A stretch of 64,000 bases of DNA, taken from positions 2,579,501 to 2,643,500 of the forward strand of contig JADANN010000256.1 in assembly GCA_018806985.1 (NCBI GenBank). The letters are read 5' to 3'. A model generated the notes under the pieces. It worked only from the letters and a program-made list of their open reading frames with translations, was not told the origin of the DNA and did not search any database. Positions within the stretch are counted from its first letter, which is position 1. The number at the start of each line of letters is the position of its first letter. Shown here piece after piece: positions 53,066 to 63,119 of this stretch. This DNA is from Angiostrongylus vasorum (lineage: Eukaryota > Nematoda > Chromadorea > Rhabditida > Metastrongylidae). Position numbers and translations under genes: made by a program.

Positions 53066-53069
53066 GTGC

Positions 53070-53235
53070 TACAGTATACTGGACAGGATTCGAAGGGTCT
53101 GTGAACACATAAGTCGTAAAAACAAACGATAACCAACCACTGACTCAAACTGTTAAAGTTTTGAAGGCGACAACACAACATTTGCCGCAATGAAATTTCT
53201 TAAAAAATAACCGGTGGTTTGATTAAGAGTAAGGG
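53070..53235. other. No feature recognised
   Basis: Short AT-rich spacer between two SINE copies. Confidence 0.4.
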
Positions 53236-53239
53236 CCTA

Positions 53240-53700
53240 GCAAAGACCTCGGTTGGTGTTGGGGATATCACGTGAGCTTCCGGGAACAGTAGTCACAGGT
53301 TCGAAACCCATCGGAAGTTCCGAATTTTGCTCAAACCCAGCATCCTTAAGAAACGTGTATTTGAAGCCCTAGTGCAAGATTAATAATACAACAAGACATT
53401 GGATAATTATTATTCTAAGGTCGAGAGGAAGTCGACTTTTAAAAAACACTGTTTCGCTATATGTCAGCTATACTACCCACTAATGGGAATGATAGCATCG
53501 ACAGAGGGAAAACCGTGAGGGAGTAGCACCGCCAAAGCCTCGGTTGGTGACGTGGGTAGTACGCGAGCCTCCGGCAGAGGTAATCGTGGGCTCGTAGCCC
53601 ATCTGAGATCCCGAGTTTTGTAAATATCTCAGCATCATTGTCGTTGTATTTCACGTAATAGCCTGCGATTAAAAAAGAATAAACAGTAAATGAAAGTCAA
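53240..53700 (+). repeat. Two family A-related SINE heads
   Basis: Copies at 53240-53345 ('gcctcggttggt'-like head, 'cacaggttcgaaacccatcg') and 53535-53690 ('aaagcctcggttggtgacgt', 'gtgggctcgtagcccatctg', 'tgtaaatatctcagcatcat') share a variant head that differs from most family A copies. Confidence 0.6.
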
Positions 53701-54215
53701 AACAACCCTCATTGTTGCAAAGACTTCCCCCGCCTTCGCCTTTTTCATAGCGCTTGTGGACAGTAAGCTCAAATCATAGTGTCTCTGAAGGTCAGTTGGT
53801 AGGGAACTCGTCTGCAATAGGCGAAAGGGCAGATGTACTTGAAACTCAACTAAACACAGATAAAACGGACCACCGCTGTTTAAAAAAAGAATGCAACAGA
53901 ATAATACTCTCTGATTGTATTTCATCATGGAACGTTTATGTAATCTCGGTATTGAGACCACAATTTCATGTAGGTCTGCGGCATGAGGCCTTATCTCTGC
54001 CGCATGTATTGTGAACTGAAATAAACTCAAGCCAGCAGATCTGCCACTATCATGATACTTTTGTTGCCTTTGTAATCTCTTCACCAGTGATAGTACCTAC
54101 GAGCTGGTCATAAAAACAGTTTTTTGTATAATGTTAACTCTTCATTTACTGCTTATTATAATTTTTTCATGGCAGGATATTACGTGTAACACAACCACAA
54201 CGAAGCTGAACGATA
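53700..54215. other. No gene recognised
   Basis: A 149-codon minus frame at 53635-54084 overlaps SINE-derived sequence at its end and shows no domain; I treat it as a chance frame. Confidence 0.35.
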
Positions 54216-54219
54216 GGCA

Positions 54220-54345
54220 AAACGAAGCAACCACATGGTGTTGTGGTGAACGCGTTACTCCCCGGAAAGGACAATAGTGCGTTCGTTCCCCACCGTAGAC
54301 ATCTGCCATCAGGAGTTTTGCAAATATCTCAGCATCACTGTAGTT
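54220..54345 (+). repeat. Family A tRNA-like SINE
   Basis: 'ccacatggtgttgtggtgaa', 'cgcgttactccccggaaagg', 'gtgcgttcgttccccaccgt' and 'ttttgcaaatatctcagcat' follow in order. Confidence 0.75.
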
Positions 54346-54389
54346 TTTGAATATCTTTTAGCGCAAAAAATAGCTCCCAGGATCGACTT

Positions 54390-54612
54390 TCTATTAAGCT
54401 CGGCATTGGAATACGAATGCGTCGTTTTCTTGTTGAGCAATCGCGAGGTTGTACACAATACAATACAACAGTAGCTGACGTTTCGGCAGTATCGCCTTCT
54501 TCAGAGCCTGGAAGGGTATACTGATATACAATCTACCAGGCCAAACGCTTCAATAACACTTGCAAAAAGGCGAAAAACTCTATGGCAATTATATGATCAA
54601 CAGCTTCTCGAA
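54390..54612 (-). repeat. Left inverted terminal repeat of PLE
   Basis: Reading on minus gives 'cgagaagctgttgatcatat', 'aattgccatagagtttttcg', 'cagtataccc', the hammerhead-like block, 'cctcgcgattgctcaacaag' and 'aaaacgacgca', the same order as the right repeat on plus. Confidence 0.85.
54471..54512 (-). ncRNA. Hammerhead-like motif, core intact (PLE left end)
   Basis: The minus strand reads GGCT-CTGAAGA-A-GGC-GATACT-GCC-GAAA-CGTC-AGC. Core boxes CTGAAGA and GAAA and the GTC triplet are all present. Its orientation is away from the PLE coding region. Confidence 0.55.
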
Positions 54613-54699
54613 AAAACTCATTTTTTAACTCATCGGTTATTTCGCACTTTAAAATTGATAAACCAACATGTCCCGTCCTGCACCTACTTATTAAAACAC

Positions 54700-55400
54700 A
54701 TAAGTTGGTAGCACCTGATGATCTTGCGTCAACCAACCCGTCATCATTTAAGGTTAGACCCATCATCAGCTGTGTAGACGGGCCAACGGACAGAATAACC
54801 TGGTTTTTAACCCTAATACTTACCCAGTTGCTTAACCATATTCCAGATCACCTCACAAACACCCAAATGTTCCTAGAACGTCTACGTATGCGTCTCCAAA
54901 TAACGCGTACATGATAGAGTCCTTCGACGTTACTGCGCTGTACACCAACGTATCGAATGACACCGTAATGCAAGCCATCTTCGAACTTCTTGTTGAACAT
55001 GAAGGAAGAATATATATGCATGGCTTGTCCATCCAGCAGCTAATGGCTCTCCTAAAGGAGTGCCTAAATTGCTCGATTTTCAGATCGTCTGGGAAATATT
55101 ACGCGCAAATAAGGGGGGCTTGCAATGGGACAGCGACTGGCACCAAGCCTCGCCATTGTGTTCATGTCTAAGATAGAAGCCCCTGTTCTCGATCTCCGGC
55201 CACTACTCTACTGCAGATATGTAGATGATTGTTTTATCATCTTCTCTACGCAGAAGAAGATGGACAAATGCTTTGAATTATTGAACAAGCAGTCTGAGTA
55301 CATTAAGTTCACCCGGGGGAAACGAAACAAAAACTGGCTTCCGTTTCTAAACGTTCAAATAAACTTATCAAGTAGCGGCTACATAACAAAGTGGTACTGA
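54700..55400 (+). pseudogene. PLE reverse transcriptase, frameshifted
   Basis: Three plus frames join into one RT. 54705-54914 has FKVRPIISCVDGPTDRITWF and DHLTNTQMFLERLR. 54911-55171 has SFDVTALYTNVSNDTVMQAI (first metal aspartate), LMALLKECLNCSIFRSSGKY and YAQIRG. 55125-55400 has MGQRLAPSLAIVFMSKIEAP, CRYVDDCFIIF (catalytic YVDD) and KNWLPFLNVQINL. Frameshifts lie near 54905 and 55120, and a TGA at 55398-55400 ends the third frame where ERNMFRTATSVC continues downstream. The catalytic residues survive but the gene is dead as it stands. Confidence 0.85.
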
Positions 55401-56230
55401 GAACCAAGCAACAAAAACATCCTGGTTCATTTCCTCTCTTCCCACCTTTCACACACAAAGAGGACGCTTGAGAGGAACATGTTTCGAACAGCCACCTCTG
55501 TGTGCACAACCAGGGAACTAAAGGAAGAGTCGCTCGACTTGGCTCGGCAAATAGCCATCTCCAATGGCTACGATATAGTAACCCCATGAGATAAGTCTAG
55601 AAGGAGAGCGACGCGCCCAAGCGAAACAGTTGTCGAAAAAGAAAGTCCGGTTTATGTTTCCCTTCATTAGCGATGAATTAAGCGTAGCTATTAAACGATG
55701 CTCAAGAAGGGCAGGTCTAGAGGAATCGGTAGCGATAGTTGAAATACCACCGAATACTCTTCGTCGTCAGTTAGTTCGTAACCGCCTGTATGACCGTCTA
55801 TGCGAAACAACAAATTGCGTAATTTGCCCTTACGGCAGGGACGGTGATTGCATGAGTTCAGGTACGATATACCTGATCTCTTGTAATAATTGCAGAGATG
55901 AATATATTGGCGAAACGGGCACGCCTTTGTTTATCCGTGTAAAAGAACACCTAGATGGCAAACGAAAACTAAGACAAAGTAACCCACTAGGCACGCATAG
56001 GATACAAAAAGCACAGCGGGGACGATTTTGAAGTAAAAGTCAATATCCTTGCGCAGGAGACTAGTATACCAGCGCGAAAACCTCTTAAGGCTTTTTGGAT
56101 AAATGCCAAAAACCCTACAATGAATAGTAGGGATGAATGCCCAGAGGTCATACGCGACCTGACCCTCATATGTTCGCATCAATTTCTGATGTGGGATGAT
56201 GCAGTCATCAACGTTGTGCGACTATAATCA
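55400..56230 (+). pseudogene. PLE connection and GIY-YIG endonuclease region, broken
   Basis: After the stop, SHTKRTLERNMFRTATSV and EESLDLARQIAISNGYDIV continue. The frame 55630-56031 (133 codons) has a cysteine cluster CVICPYGRDGDC (residues 63-74) and then TIYLISC (80-85) and EYIGET (91-96), the GIY and YIG motifs, with R103 and E106-H as expected catalytic region residues. A frameshift near 56010 moves the C-terminus (ARKPLKAFWINAKNP, ECPEVIRDL) to another frame up to about 56230. In PLEs this endonuclease nicks the target DNA for target-primed reverse transcription. Confidence 0.85.
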
Positions 56231-56278
56231 GCTGTTCTAATCCTCCTCATTGGAAGGCACGTAAAAAAGCGGTGTTTT

Positions 56279-56500
56279 TTCGAGAAGCTGTTGATCATAT
56301 AATTGCCATAGAGTTTTTCGCCTTTTTGTAAGTGTTATTGAAGCGTTTGGCCTGGTAAATTGTATATCAGTATACCCTTCCAGGCTCTGAAGAAGGCGAT
56401 ACTGCCGAAACGTCAGCTACTGTTGTATTGTATTGTGTTTTTACTATGGAAGTAAATGTATGCTGCCTCGCGATTGCTCAACAAGAAAACGACGCAAAGA
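56279..56500 (+). repeat. Right inverted terminal repeat of PLE
   Basis: The same order of blocks as the left arm but on the plus strand, ending in 'tcaacaagaaaacgacgcaa'. Confidence 0.85.
56381..56420 (+). ncRNA. Hammerhead-like motif, core intact (PLE right end)
   Basis: The plus strand reads GGCT-CTGAAGA-A-GGC-GATACT-GCC-GAAA-CGTC-AGC, identical in the core to the motifs at 10.87, 20.72 (minus) and 54.49 kb (minus). Confidence 0.55.
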
Positions 56501-56862
56501 ATAGCTTTTCTGGGTGGACTCCTGATATAAACATGTGGTGGCTGTCAATTGAATACAAAAATTGTAGCAAAAAAAAATCACTGCAATAAAACAAATGGTC
56601 AAAATTTTAAAATGACATGAATGTGAAATGAAGAGGATAGCCATTCCCAAAATGGCGTTGCATTCCTAAAGGTGTTGCTCTTCTTTTTAGATATAGATAG
56701 AGAAGTTCCGAGCGACCGAAATCACTTTAATTCGAGGTTCTCAACATTGGTTCATGCCAGTTCAGGCAGGTACGCTTACGCAGATCAAACTAATGTCAAT
56801 AATATGATAATCAGACATTATCGTTCTTGGTGCAACTCATTTGTGAGAATGACTCAAAACAA

Positions 56863-57872
56863 TTATTGTTGTGGTTGATCTCTTCTCATGAAAGCGGAGA
56901 GCATGTTCATCATGTCGAGATTTGGCTTCCACGATGAGGAATCACTACGACCAACAACAGACGCAAACAACTGGTCCAGAACTCGATCTTTCGGATGAAA
57001 CTGCACATGAGATATCACGTCTTCGGCTACCGATCTGGAACCAGAAGTTATTTGGCCGAAAATAAAAATGATTAACGTAAAGAAAACGTAAAGAATATTA
57101 CACATTAGTATTCAAAGACAAAGAGCTAGTAGTCAAATCAAATTAAAACAACTATGCATCATCACTCCACCAAGAGTTTTGAAACCGTTTAAAAGAATTT
57201 TTTTCTTCAATAACTGCACAGAACCATCAAAAAGAAAAAGAAAATTAACCAGGAGTTTGCGGAAGCAACAGAAACGTACTTCGCTTCGCTGCGTGAAACA
57301 TCGTCGCGACTAGCAAGAAGAGCAGCGAGAAGATCTACAGGAAAGTTTGGATACTTTCTACTGAATGTCGTCACTTCAAGTGTAAGTAACGATTTGTCGC
57401 GAAGACTGATCACTTCTCCACAGGCAGAGATTAACGAGCAGATGAGTGAAAACTGAAATGTCCAGATGATCGTTAGATCTTGATAGCTGAAAAAAGTCCT
57501 AGTTCGGTCATAAGTAGATATTCAACGAGTATTTCATGAATAACATTTTCAGAAAACTTCTGCAACCATCGAAGAATCACTCCGTTCGATTTTTTAAAAT
57601 AATCAAAAAACTCACTACATTAAACGTCATCTTTTCTAATCAGTGAAATTCCGGGCTCAGAAAACCTAATAAATTCGATCCATTTACTAAGAATAAATAA
57701 CATATTGAATGGTGGAGTGGACATGGAAAAAATTGTGAAAATGGTACTAACAGGTTCGCTGATATCTTCCTCATCAAGAAGTTGCTGAAAAAGTCCTTCC
57801 AGTCGTAGTGAATCTGCTTTCATTCGGGACCCAGCTGCAGCCCGTTCCTCGTATGTGGCAAATGTCAGACGA
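56863..57872 (-). CDS. sec-6: Sec6 exons: C-terminus
   Basis: 57872-57752 encodes RLTFATYEERAAAGSRMKAD and LFQQLLDEEDISEP. 57452-57280 encodes ICSLISACGEVISLRDKSLL, TLEVTTFSRKYPNFP and DDVSRSEAK, the 'LEVS...KYPD...RGD.SR' block typical of Sec6. 57034-56863 encodes SVAEDVISHVQFHPKDRVLD, a variable C-terminal tail and TAA at 56863-56865. Phases 0, 2 and the end agree. Confidence 0.87.
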
Positions 57873-60800
57873 CTGAAGGAGTTCAAAGATTGCAGCAAAA
57901 TGCATTACTTTTTAAATTACCATGCAAACAGACTTGCAGCGACCATCAATTATTCAACATAATACAACCTCAGGAATTAGATAACAGAATACCCGTACTT
58001 TATCGGTCTTGAAATGTTTTCAACTAATTGAACGACTTCTGTTGGGCAATTTAGGAAATAAAGTCTCGGCGTTGATCAATCCGTTAGGGATGCGCTATGC
58101 ACTCGACTTCACTAAATATCGTTGGAGGTGACTGAATGCACATCTGGCCTTTACTCGCTGTGGCCTACCGATTTATCGAGCCAGTGCTGCTATCATGCCA
58201 GAAAGTTTGGTACCAATTTGCCGACCCCGAGGTGATGGAGGACTTGGTGGGCCAAAGGTGCTGGAACCGATCCCATGTGTGTTGCAGGGCGCCTCCGACC
58301 ACTGCGCAAACGCGACCTTCTATTAAAACTATGAGTATATATTTACTTATATGATCTTATAAACTGAACTTGTTGACCCAATGCGAAGTTGTTATACGTC
58401 TTCGTTGTCGTTGTCGTTCTTGCTGTCGTTGCTGTTGGTGTTGTTGGTCGATCGTTGACGTTTCGGCAATTTCACCTTCCTCAGAGCCGTGCTGTTATGA
58501 GCCATCGATCAACAATCCCAACAGCAACGACAACGACAACGACAACGACAACGAAGACCTATACCAACCTCGCATTTGCTCAACAAGAGCAGTGTATAAG
58601 ATCATATAAATAAATATATCAACTATCTATGCCGAGGTTTATAGAAAGTCGGTCTTTTGAGTTACTATGAGCATAGTGATTCGAAACAACGTTCGCCTAC
58701 CGTGAATCTATCGCTTTTAAATATTCTCCAACAATCCTGAATTGTAAGTCCATCAGAAGCGCACAACGCGTCGCCGGACGGAGGTGACGATGATCAACAT
58801 AGTAGTCCTGTATTGTCATACAAATCGTTTCAGTAGCAGAACACCCCCACAAGCCTAAAGATAATTAGCAGCACATAAAATAAGATATTTTTTCTTGAAG
58901 AAACTGCTCGAAACAGTCAAATCACCATTTTTTTCGAAAATAATTCGGCAAGGTGTGGACGCAAATCTTCACAGATCTCCTCAAGGAGAAAATTGACCCT
59001 AAAATTACAGCATAGTAGAGCGCTTTAAATCAATGACAATCTTTGATACAAGATTAGTTCCTCGGCAATAACATAAATAACACTTGTATTAACTCTTTCG
59101 AGAAGAAGCTGGTTTTTGACAATCGATGAAAACTTTTTGATAGGAATTGTTTCAGGAGTTCAGATTGTTAACATGAATTTTATCGAATCATACAAGATTT
59201 TTTCCCACCGCATAAGTCGCATTTATAACTTTCATATAGTGTCCGTTAAAATTTAAATATGCTAGAATGAGGAATTTCAAGCAATGAAAAAAAATGAACT
59301 AAGAGAATATACACGTCAGGGTCTAAAAAGTCAGAATTCCTTCGCGCTTTATTAAGAGAAATTTTATCGTGTAGGCAAAAATCTACAAATTCAAATACTT
59401 CTTATTGCAATTGGTAGAAGTCACTAAGAGCTGAGATAAGTTGACTTAAGGTTGAAAGCGGGCCATTATTTTTCACATCCTACGCTTCACGTAGAGGTAA
59501 GCTTGGGGAGTGAGGATTAAAACAACTATCAATGATGAAATTAACGAACTTACGCCACACCTACGGCACTATTCCATCTTGCGTTCAGTCGGTCAATGTT
59601 GTCTATGATTTGCTGACGCCCTACTGCTCTTCGACCAGCAACAAAGCTGTCTTGTTGCTCGTCACTTTCCATAGACAAACGCACCTAAACCGACGGAAGT
59701 CAACTAGAATTTAGGAAAATTATTTAGATCACAGCAACACCAGATTTGAATTAGAAGAGCTTTTACACCGCTTCGTCAATACACTATTTATGAAGGATAA
59801 CCAGTTCATAGGGACGTGTGTAGTGCAGTAGTCAGAGGCGCCCTGCAATACACATGGGATCGATCTCCGCACCTAGGCTCATGAAGCCTTCCATCCCTGC
59901 GGGGTCGCCAAATCGGTACGAGACTTGTCTGAGGGATAGCAGTCTGCCTGGATACATCGGTAGGCAACTCGAGTCACTGTAAAGCCTAGATATGCACTCA
60001 ATCACCTCCAACGATGTTTCATGAAGTCGAATTTATGGAGCATCCCTCAGGGATTGATCAACGCTGAGAGCTTTATCCTTTTATCCTTCAACTAGTTCAC
60101 ATACAATGGACGAAAACAATTAAAGCATTCGTGGCAGCGCTTTTGTTAGACCTGAAGTGATTAACTAAGCATACCTACCAGATATTATGGAATCACTGAG
60201 CTGAATCTATAAAATTGCGTCACACTAACTTCATGTCACTCATTTTTAGACGATGGACTCCTCTTTATCCATTTTGCTTCTGTACCAGTCTCTCTTATGA
60301 TAAGAATTCAAGAAGTCCTATCAGCATCTTTGCATGAAAATATATAAAGTACCCATGTAAACGTTATGATGAATTGACCTGTTGCATGTATCTGTCTGTG
60401 GATTCAATACAAGTCTGCAAGTTGTTTGCAATTGCTATCTAAATATAACAAATACATTCAGTTCAGTTCGAAAGAATCATGAGAAAGACCTCAACACTTA
60501 AAAAAACACTAACCATGGTAGACGTAAATTCCCGAAAATTATTCCGGTTTTCAAAATACTTGTTACGATAAGAAGTAAATGCGTCTTTATATCGATTAGC
60601 GAAAGTAAAGAATTCTTCTATTGCCAAATTTATGACGCTTGGAATCACTTCGATACTCACTTCCTTGGCAAGTGTTACCTTAAAAAATTAAGAGCAGATT
60701 GTAATCGCTTAATATTGCTGAGGAAATAAATAGGCCAAATTTAAGTTAAAGCATTTACACAAAGAAGTGCAGACTTTACAACAATTTACTAACAATAAAG

Positions 60801-62770
60801 ATTTTAAGAATGACAATACAGCAACGAGGAGCGCAAAATATCCCACAACACCTATTTATTCTTCACCCTGGTGTCAACATAAAACACATTCCCCCGAAAC
60901 AAAACGAAAAATGTGCTGAAATTTCCTCCATATCCTATGCAACAGCTGATCACAAGAAATTAAAACCCAAAAATATCTACAGAAATAGTGTAATTCGACG
61001 GAATATGCAGCAGTCAATGAAATCTCGTTAAAACATCCCGTTGAAAACTTTTTGCACTGCACTTTTCTAGCAATCATGATACTTTATGGGGGTGCGTAAC
61101 GCACTGGTCGGAGGCACCCTGCAATACACATGGGATCCTTCCCCATGCCTCAGCGTCACCAAGCCTTCAATCCCTCCAGGTCGGGTAATTGGCATCAGAC
61201 TTCTCTGGGAAGATAACAGCCCTGGGTCGGTACATTGGTGGGCCACCGCAAGTCATTGTAAAGGCCAGATATGCAGTCAGTCACTTCCAACGACGCCCAA
61301 TGACGTCGAATGCACTGCGCATCCCTCAGGGGATTGATCAACGCCGAGAGTTTTTAGCTTTTTTATCATTAATAAAAACGCTACGGCACACAACTCGCTA
61401 ATTTCAGACTTTAAAAAAAGATTTTTGGGTTTTTCTTAAATGGAATTTCGAAACAACAGCATTTGGAGAATCCAGTAACAAGGCATGGAGAAGAGTAAGT
61501 CACAGAAATACCGTATCTCTCAGCATTCCAAACATAATGTTGGGTAAACTCGTATAAAAGTAACCAAAATTGTCCTCATCCGGTCGCACATTCTTATTCC
61601 AATCATCTTTTTCAGCACTTAATGCTTTTTCTAGCCAATTCTTCATATCATTTCGTGTCATGTCTATGAAACTGCAAATAGTAGACATTAAAATATGGGA
61701 ATAGCTAGTACAAGATAATGAAGCGCAATGAACGAATGTTTTTCAAAGAAAGTCCTACCTGTTATATAACGAGCTCAATGAAGATCTCGATAGTACAGGA
61801 TTATCTTCTAGCAGGGCAGATGCGTTAATCTGTAGACGCCTGTTTCCCAACAGTTCTTCTCCACTGTAATAATGGTGAAATAAAAGCGAACTGCAGATTG
61901 TTAACAGTGTTAAGGCTATAAAAAGACAGTGCCAAAAAGTTACGAATGTCTTATGTAATCCACCTTCTAACAGCGTTTGGTAAGCTTGTATTGTTAACGC
62001 ATCGCTGATGAACGTTTACCTACTTGAATACTTGGACGGACCATCCTCACCTCATGTGGGGACAACGGCACAATTTCTGTTTTTTCAGAGCTTTGCTGGT
62101 CTAGCCATTGTAGTTCCCTGGAGTCCTGAGGTCAGCCTGGCCAAAGTTTGCCCCAGGTCGTCACCACGACAGGCAGTCGCCAGCCTTGTGGATCAGAAAG
62201 AGATTTGCCACCATACGACTAGTTTGGTACCAGCACGGTGACAGATCCTGGTACTGGTTTACTCCTAGGTGGGCTTCCTGATGGAAATGTCGGATCCTTC
62301 TCGGATTGGGAGACCCTGCTGGGGGGACGAATCTCCCCGCTGTAAATCACTGCCGGACACCGAGGAACACCTCCCAGCCACGATGAGGCAATAAACCGTT
62401 GTGAGGGATGAGCATTTACCTGACAGAAAATAAGCATTAACTGTTGTCAAACCTTATCTGTCCAAAGTACGTTGGAACTTTACCCGTAAGTCTGTATCCA
62501 GCTTAGCAACTGAACAAGTTCACTCTTTTCCAACCGTTCTGCTGCTATTTCTCGAAGCCGCTTGCATACACAATTATGATACATGTGAACAAATCTATCA
62601 TAAATCTGATAATCTGGCGGGAAGCACGGAACGGCAGCACGTGCCAGCAGCAAGTCGTCGACAATCACTTTTCGACACACTTCCAGATATCTTGCCAGCC
62701 AAGCCTTGTTCAAAGTACGGTCTTCTAATTGATTCCCTTCAACGCGACTCCATACAGTTTTTTCAAGCAC
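56863..62770 (-). CDS. sec-6: Exocyst complex subunit Sec6/EXOC3, C-terminal part
   Basis: Exons (minus): 62770-62484, 61863-61759, 61671-61512, 60678-60514, 59684-59554, 58998-58926, 58854-58701, 57872-57752, 57452-57280, 57034-56863 (TAA). They encode the helical C-terminal two thirds of Sec6, a core subunit of the octameric exocyst that tethers secretory vesicles at the plasma membrane. Recognisable pieces are WLARYLEVCRKVIVDDLLLA, CFPPDYQIYDRFVHMYH, NWLEKALSAEKDDWNK, EEFFTFANRYKDAF, LLEEICEDLRPHLAELFSKK, CMTIQDYYVDHRHLRP, LTFATYEERAAAGSRMKADS and RKYPNFPVDLLAALLASRDD. All splice phases fit except the join 58926/58854. The N-terminal ~250 residues must lie beyond 64000; an antisense RTE sits in that intron. 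Introns also contain family B and C SINE-like repeats and a palindromic PLE derivative. Confidence 0.9.
58045..58325 (-). repeat. Family B repeat in Sec6 intron
   Basis: 'aagtctcggcgttgatcaat', 'gcactcgacttcactaaata', 'cgaggtgatggaggacttgg' and a reverse-complement B box (CCGATCCCATGTGTG) with 'gcctccgaccactgcgca'. Confidence 0.75.
58335..58615. repeat. Long imperfect palindrome with hammerhead-like tip (PLE derivative), in Sec6 intron
   Basis: The left arm (about 58339-58455) and right arm (about 58500-58613) are complementary over some 115 bp with few mismatches. 'tatatgatcttataaactg' pairs with 'gtgtataagatcatata', 'cttgttgacccaatgcgaag' with 'cctcgcatttgctcaacaag', and GTCGTTGTCGTT units with ACGACAACGACA units. 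The 'cctcgcatttgctcaacaag' block ties it to the PLE ends. The loop holds a core-intact hammerhead-like motif. Confidence 0.8.
58455..58490 (-). ncRNA. Hammerhead-like motif, core intact, sense in Sec6 intron
   Basis: The minus strand reads GGCT-CTGAGGA-A-GGT-GAAATT-GCC-GAAA-CGTC-AAC. CTGAGGA fits CUGANGA, GGT/GCC can pair as stem II, and GAAA and the GTC triplet are present. Stem I is weak here (GGCT against AACG). It differs from the 20.7/54.5/56.4 kb core at several stem II loop bases, so it belongs to another PLE subfamily. It is sense with Sec6, in the intron between exons 58854-58701 and 57872-57752. Confidence 0.5.
58701..60678 (-). CDS. sec-6: Sec6 exons: central C-terminal domain
   Basis: 60678-60514 encodes VTLAKEVSIEVIPSVINLAI and NRYKDAFTSYRNKYFENR. 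59684-59554 encodes SFVAGRRAVGRQQIIDNIDR and LNARWNSAVGVA, ending at a perfect GTAAGT. 58998-58926 encodes VNFLLEEICEDLRPHLAELF and SKKM. 58854-58701 encodes LWGCSATETICMTIQDYYVD and RIVGEYLKAIDS. The junction 58926 to 58854 is out of phase by one base, at a seven-A run (58928-58934, T on plus). Confidence 0.87.
59815..60085 (+). repeat. Family B SINE, antisense in Sec6 intron
   Basis: 'tgtgtagtgcagtagtcaga', 'acatgggatcgatctccgca', 'atgaagccttccatccctgc', 'cgcatccctcaggg'-like 'gagcatccctcagggattga' and 'caacgctgagagctttatcc'. Confidence 0.75.
61085..61365 (+). repeat. Family B SINE, antisense in Sec6 intron
   Basis: 'gggtgcgtaacgcactggtc', 'gcaatacacatgggatcctt', 'accaagccttcaatccctcc', 'ggggattgatcaacgccgag'. 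Confidence 0.75.
61512..62770 (-). CDS. sec-6: Sec6 exons: middle helical region
   Basis: 62770-62484 follows GATTTCAG and begins VLEKTVWSRVEG; it ends in phase 2 after LLSWIQTY. 61863-61759 encodes GEELLGNRRLQINASALLED and SLSSLYN. 61671-61512 encodes FIDMTRNDMKNWLEKALSAE, FGYFYTSLPNIMFGMLRDT and ends at GTATTT. This order equals human EXOC3 from 'ARYLEVC' to the 'GYYQTTLPAIVFQM' segment. Confidence 0.9.
62035..62400 (-). repeat. Family C repeat in Sec6 intron
   Basis: The reverse complement of the other copies: 'gtagttccctggagtcctga', 'ccaaagtttgccccaggtcg', 'cggattgggagaccctgctg' and 'ctcccagccacgatgaggca'. Confidence 0.75.
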
Positions 62771-62824
62771 CTGAAATCCGCAATAAATAAAACTTTTCTT
62801 TTAAGAACGACTCGACATACACAC

Positions 62825-62908
62825 TTATGTATATGCTTGTACATACAAGTATATATGTACGTATGTATGCATGCATATGTATATGCATATGTATACGCAT
62901 ATATATAC
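62825..62908. repeat. Low-complexity TATG/CATA tract
   Basis: An alternating purine-pyrimidine stretch of TATGTA/TGCATA units (about 84 bp) in the Sec6 intron. Confidence 0.85.
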
Positions 62909-63119
62909 CACGGATTTCCCTCATATGAAGGATCTCGAGCAGGTTAGTCGGGAGGCTACGTGGCGCGTCCCCACGTGGCGGATAGGTGGTTGATCGCGGA
63001 CCAAAAGCCACCTTTGCTTCTCTGAAACGCAGGTGAATCCAGGGGATGACTCCCTATTTCTGCTGCGCTGATTTAGCACATACTTTCTGTATTTGCTAGG
63101 CGTATTCATGTATGCGTGT

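Larger units (their letters stand above)
54390..56500 (+). mobile_element. Penelope-like element with inverted terminal repeats
   Basis: The element contains a decayed RT followed by a GIY-YIG endonuclease region (see next entries), flanked by inverted repeats of about 220 bp: 54390-54612 and 56279-56500. A 42-base block, 'ggcgaaaaactctatggcaa' onward, is exactly complementary between 54571-54612 and the right arm. Each repeat contains a core-intact hammerhead-like motif pointing outward. PLEs are known for terminal repeats in direct or inverted arrangement. It lies just downstream (in Sec6 sense) of the Sec6 stop codon. Confidence 0.85.

Noticed and set aside
53635..54084. A 149-codon min-strand frame
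   Set aside because: It overlaps SINE-derived sequence, has no domain and no splice context.
56863..62770. Sec6 exons first considered as several separate small genes
   Set aside because: The exons line up with one protein family in order, with splice phases that fit at all but one junction.
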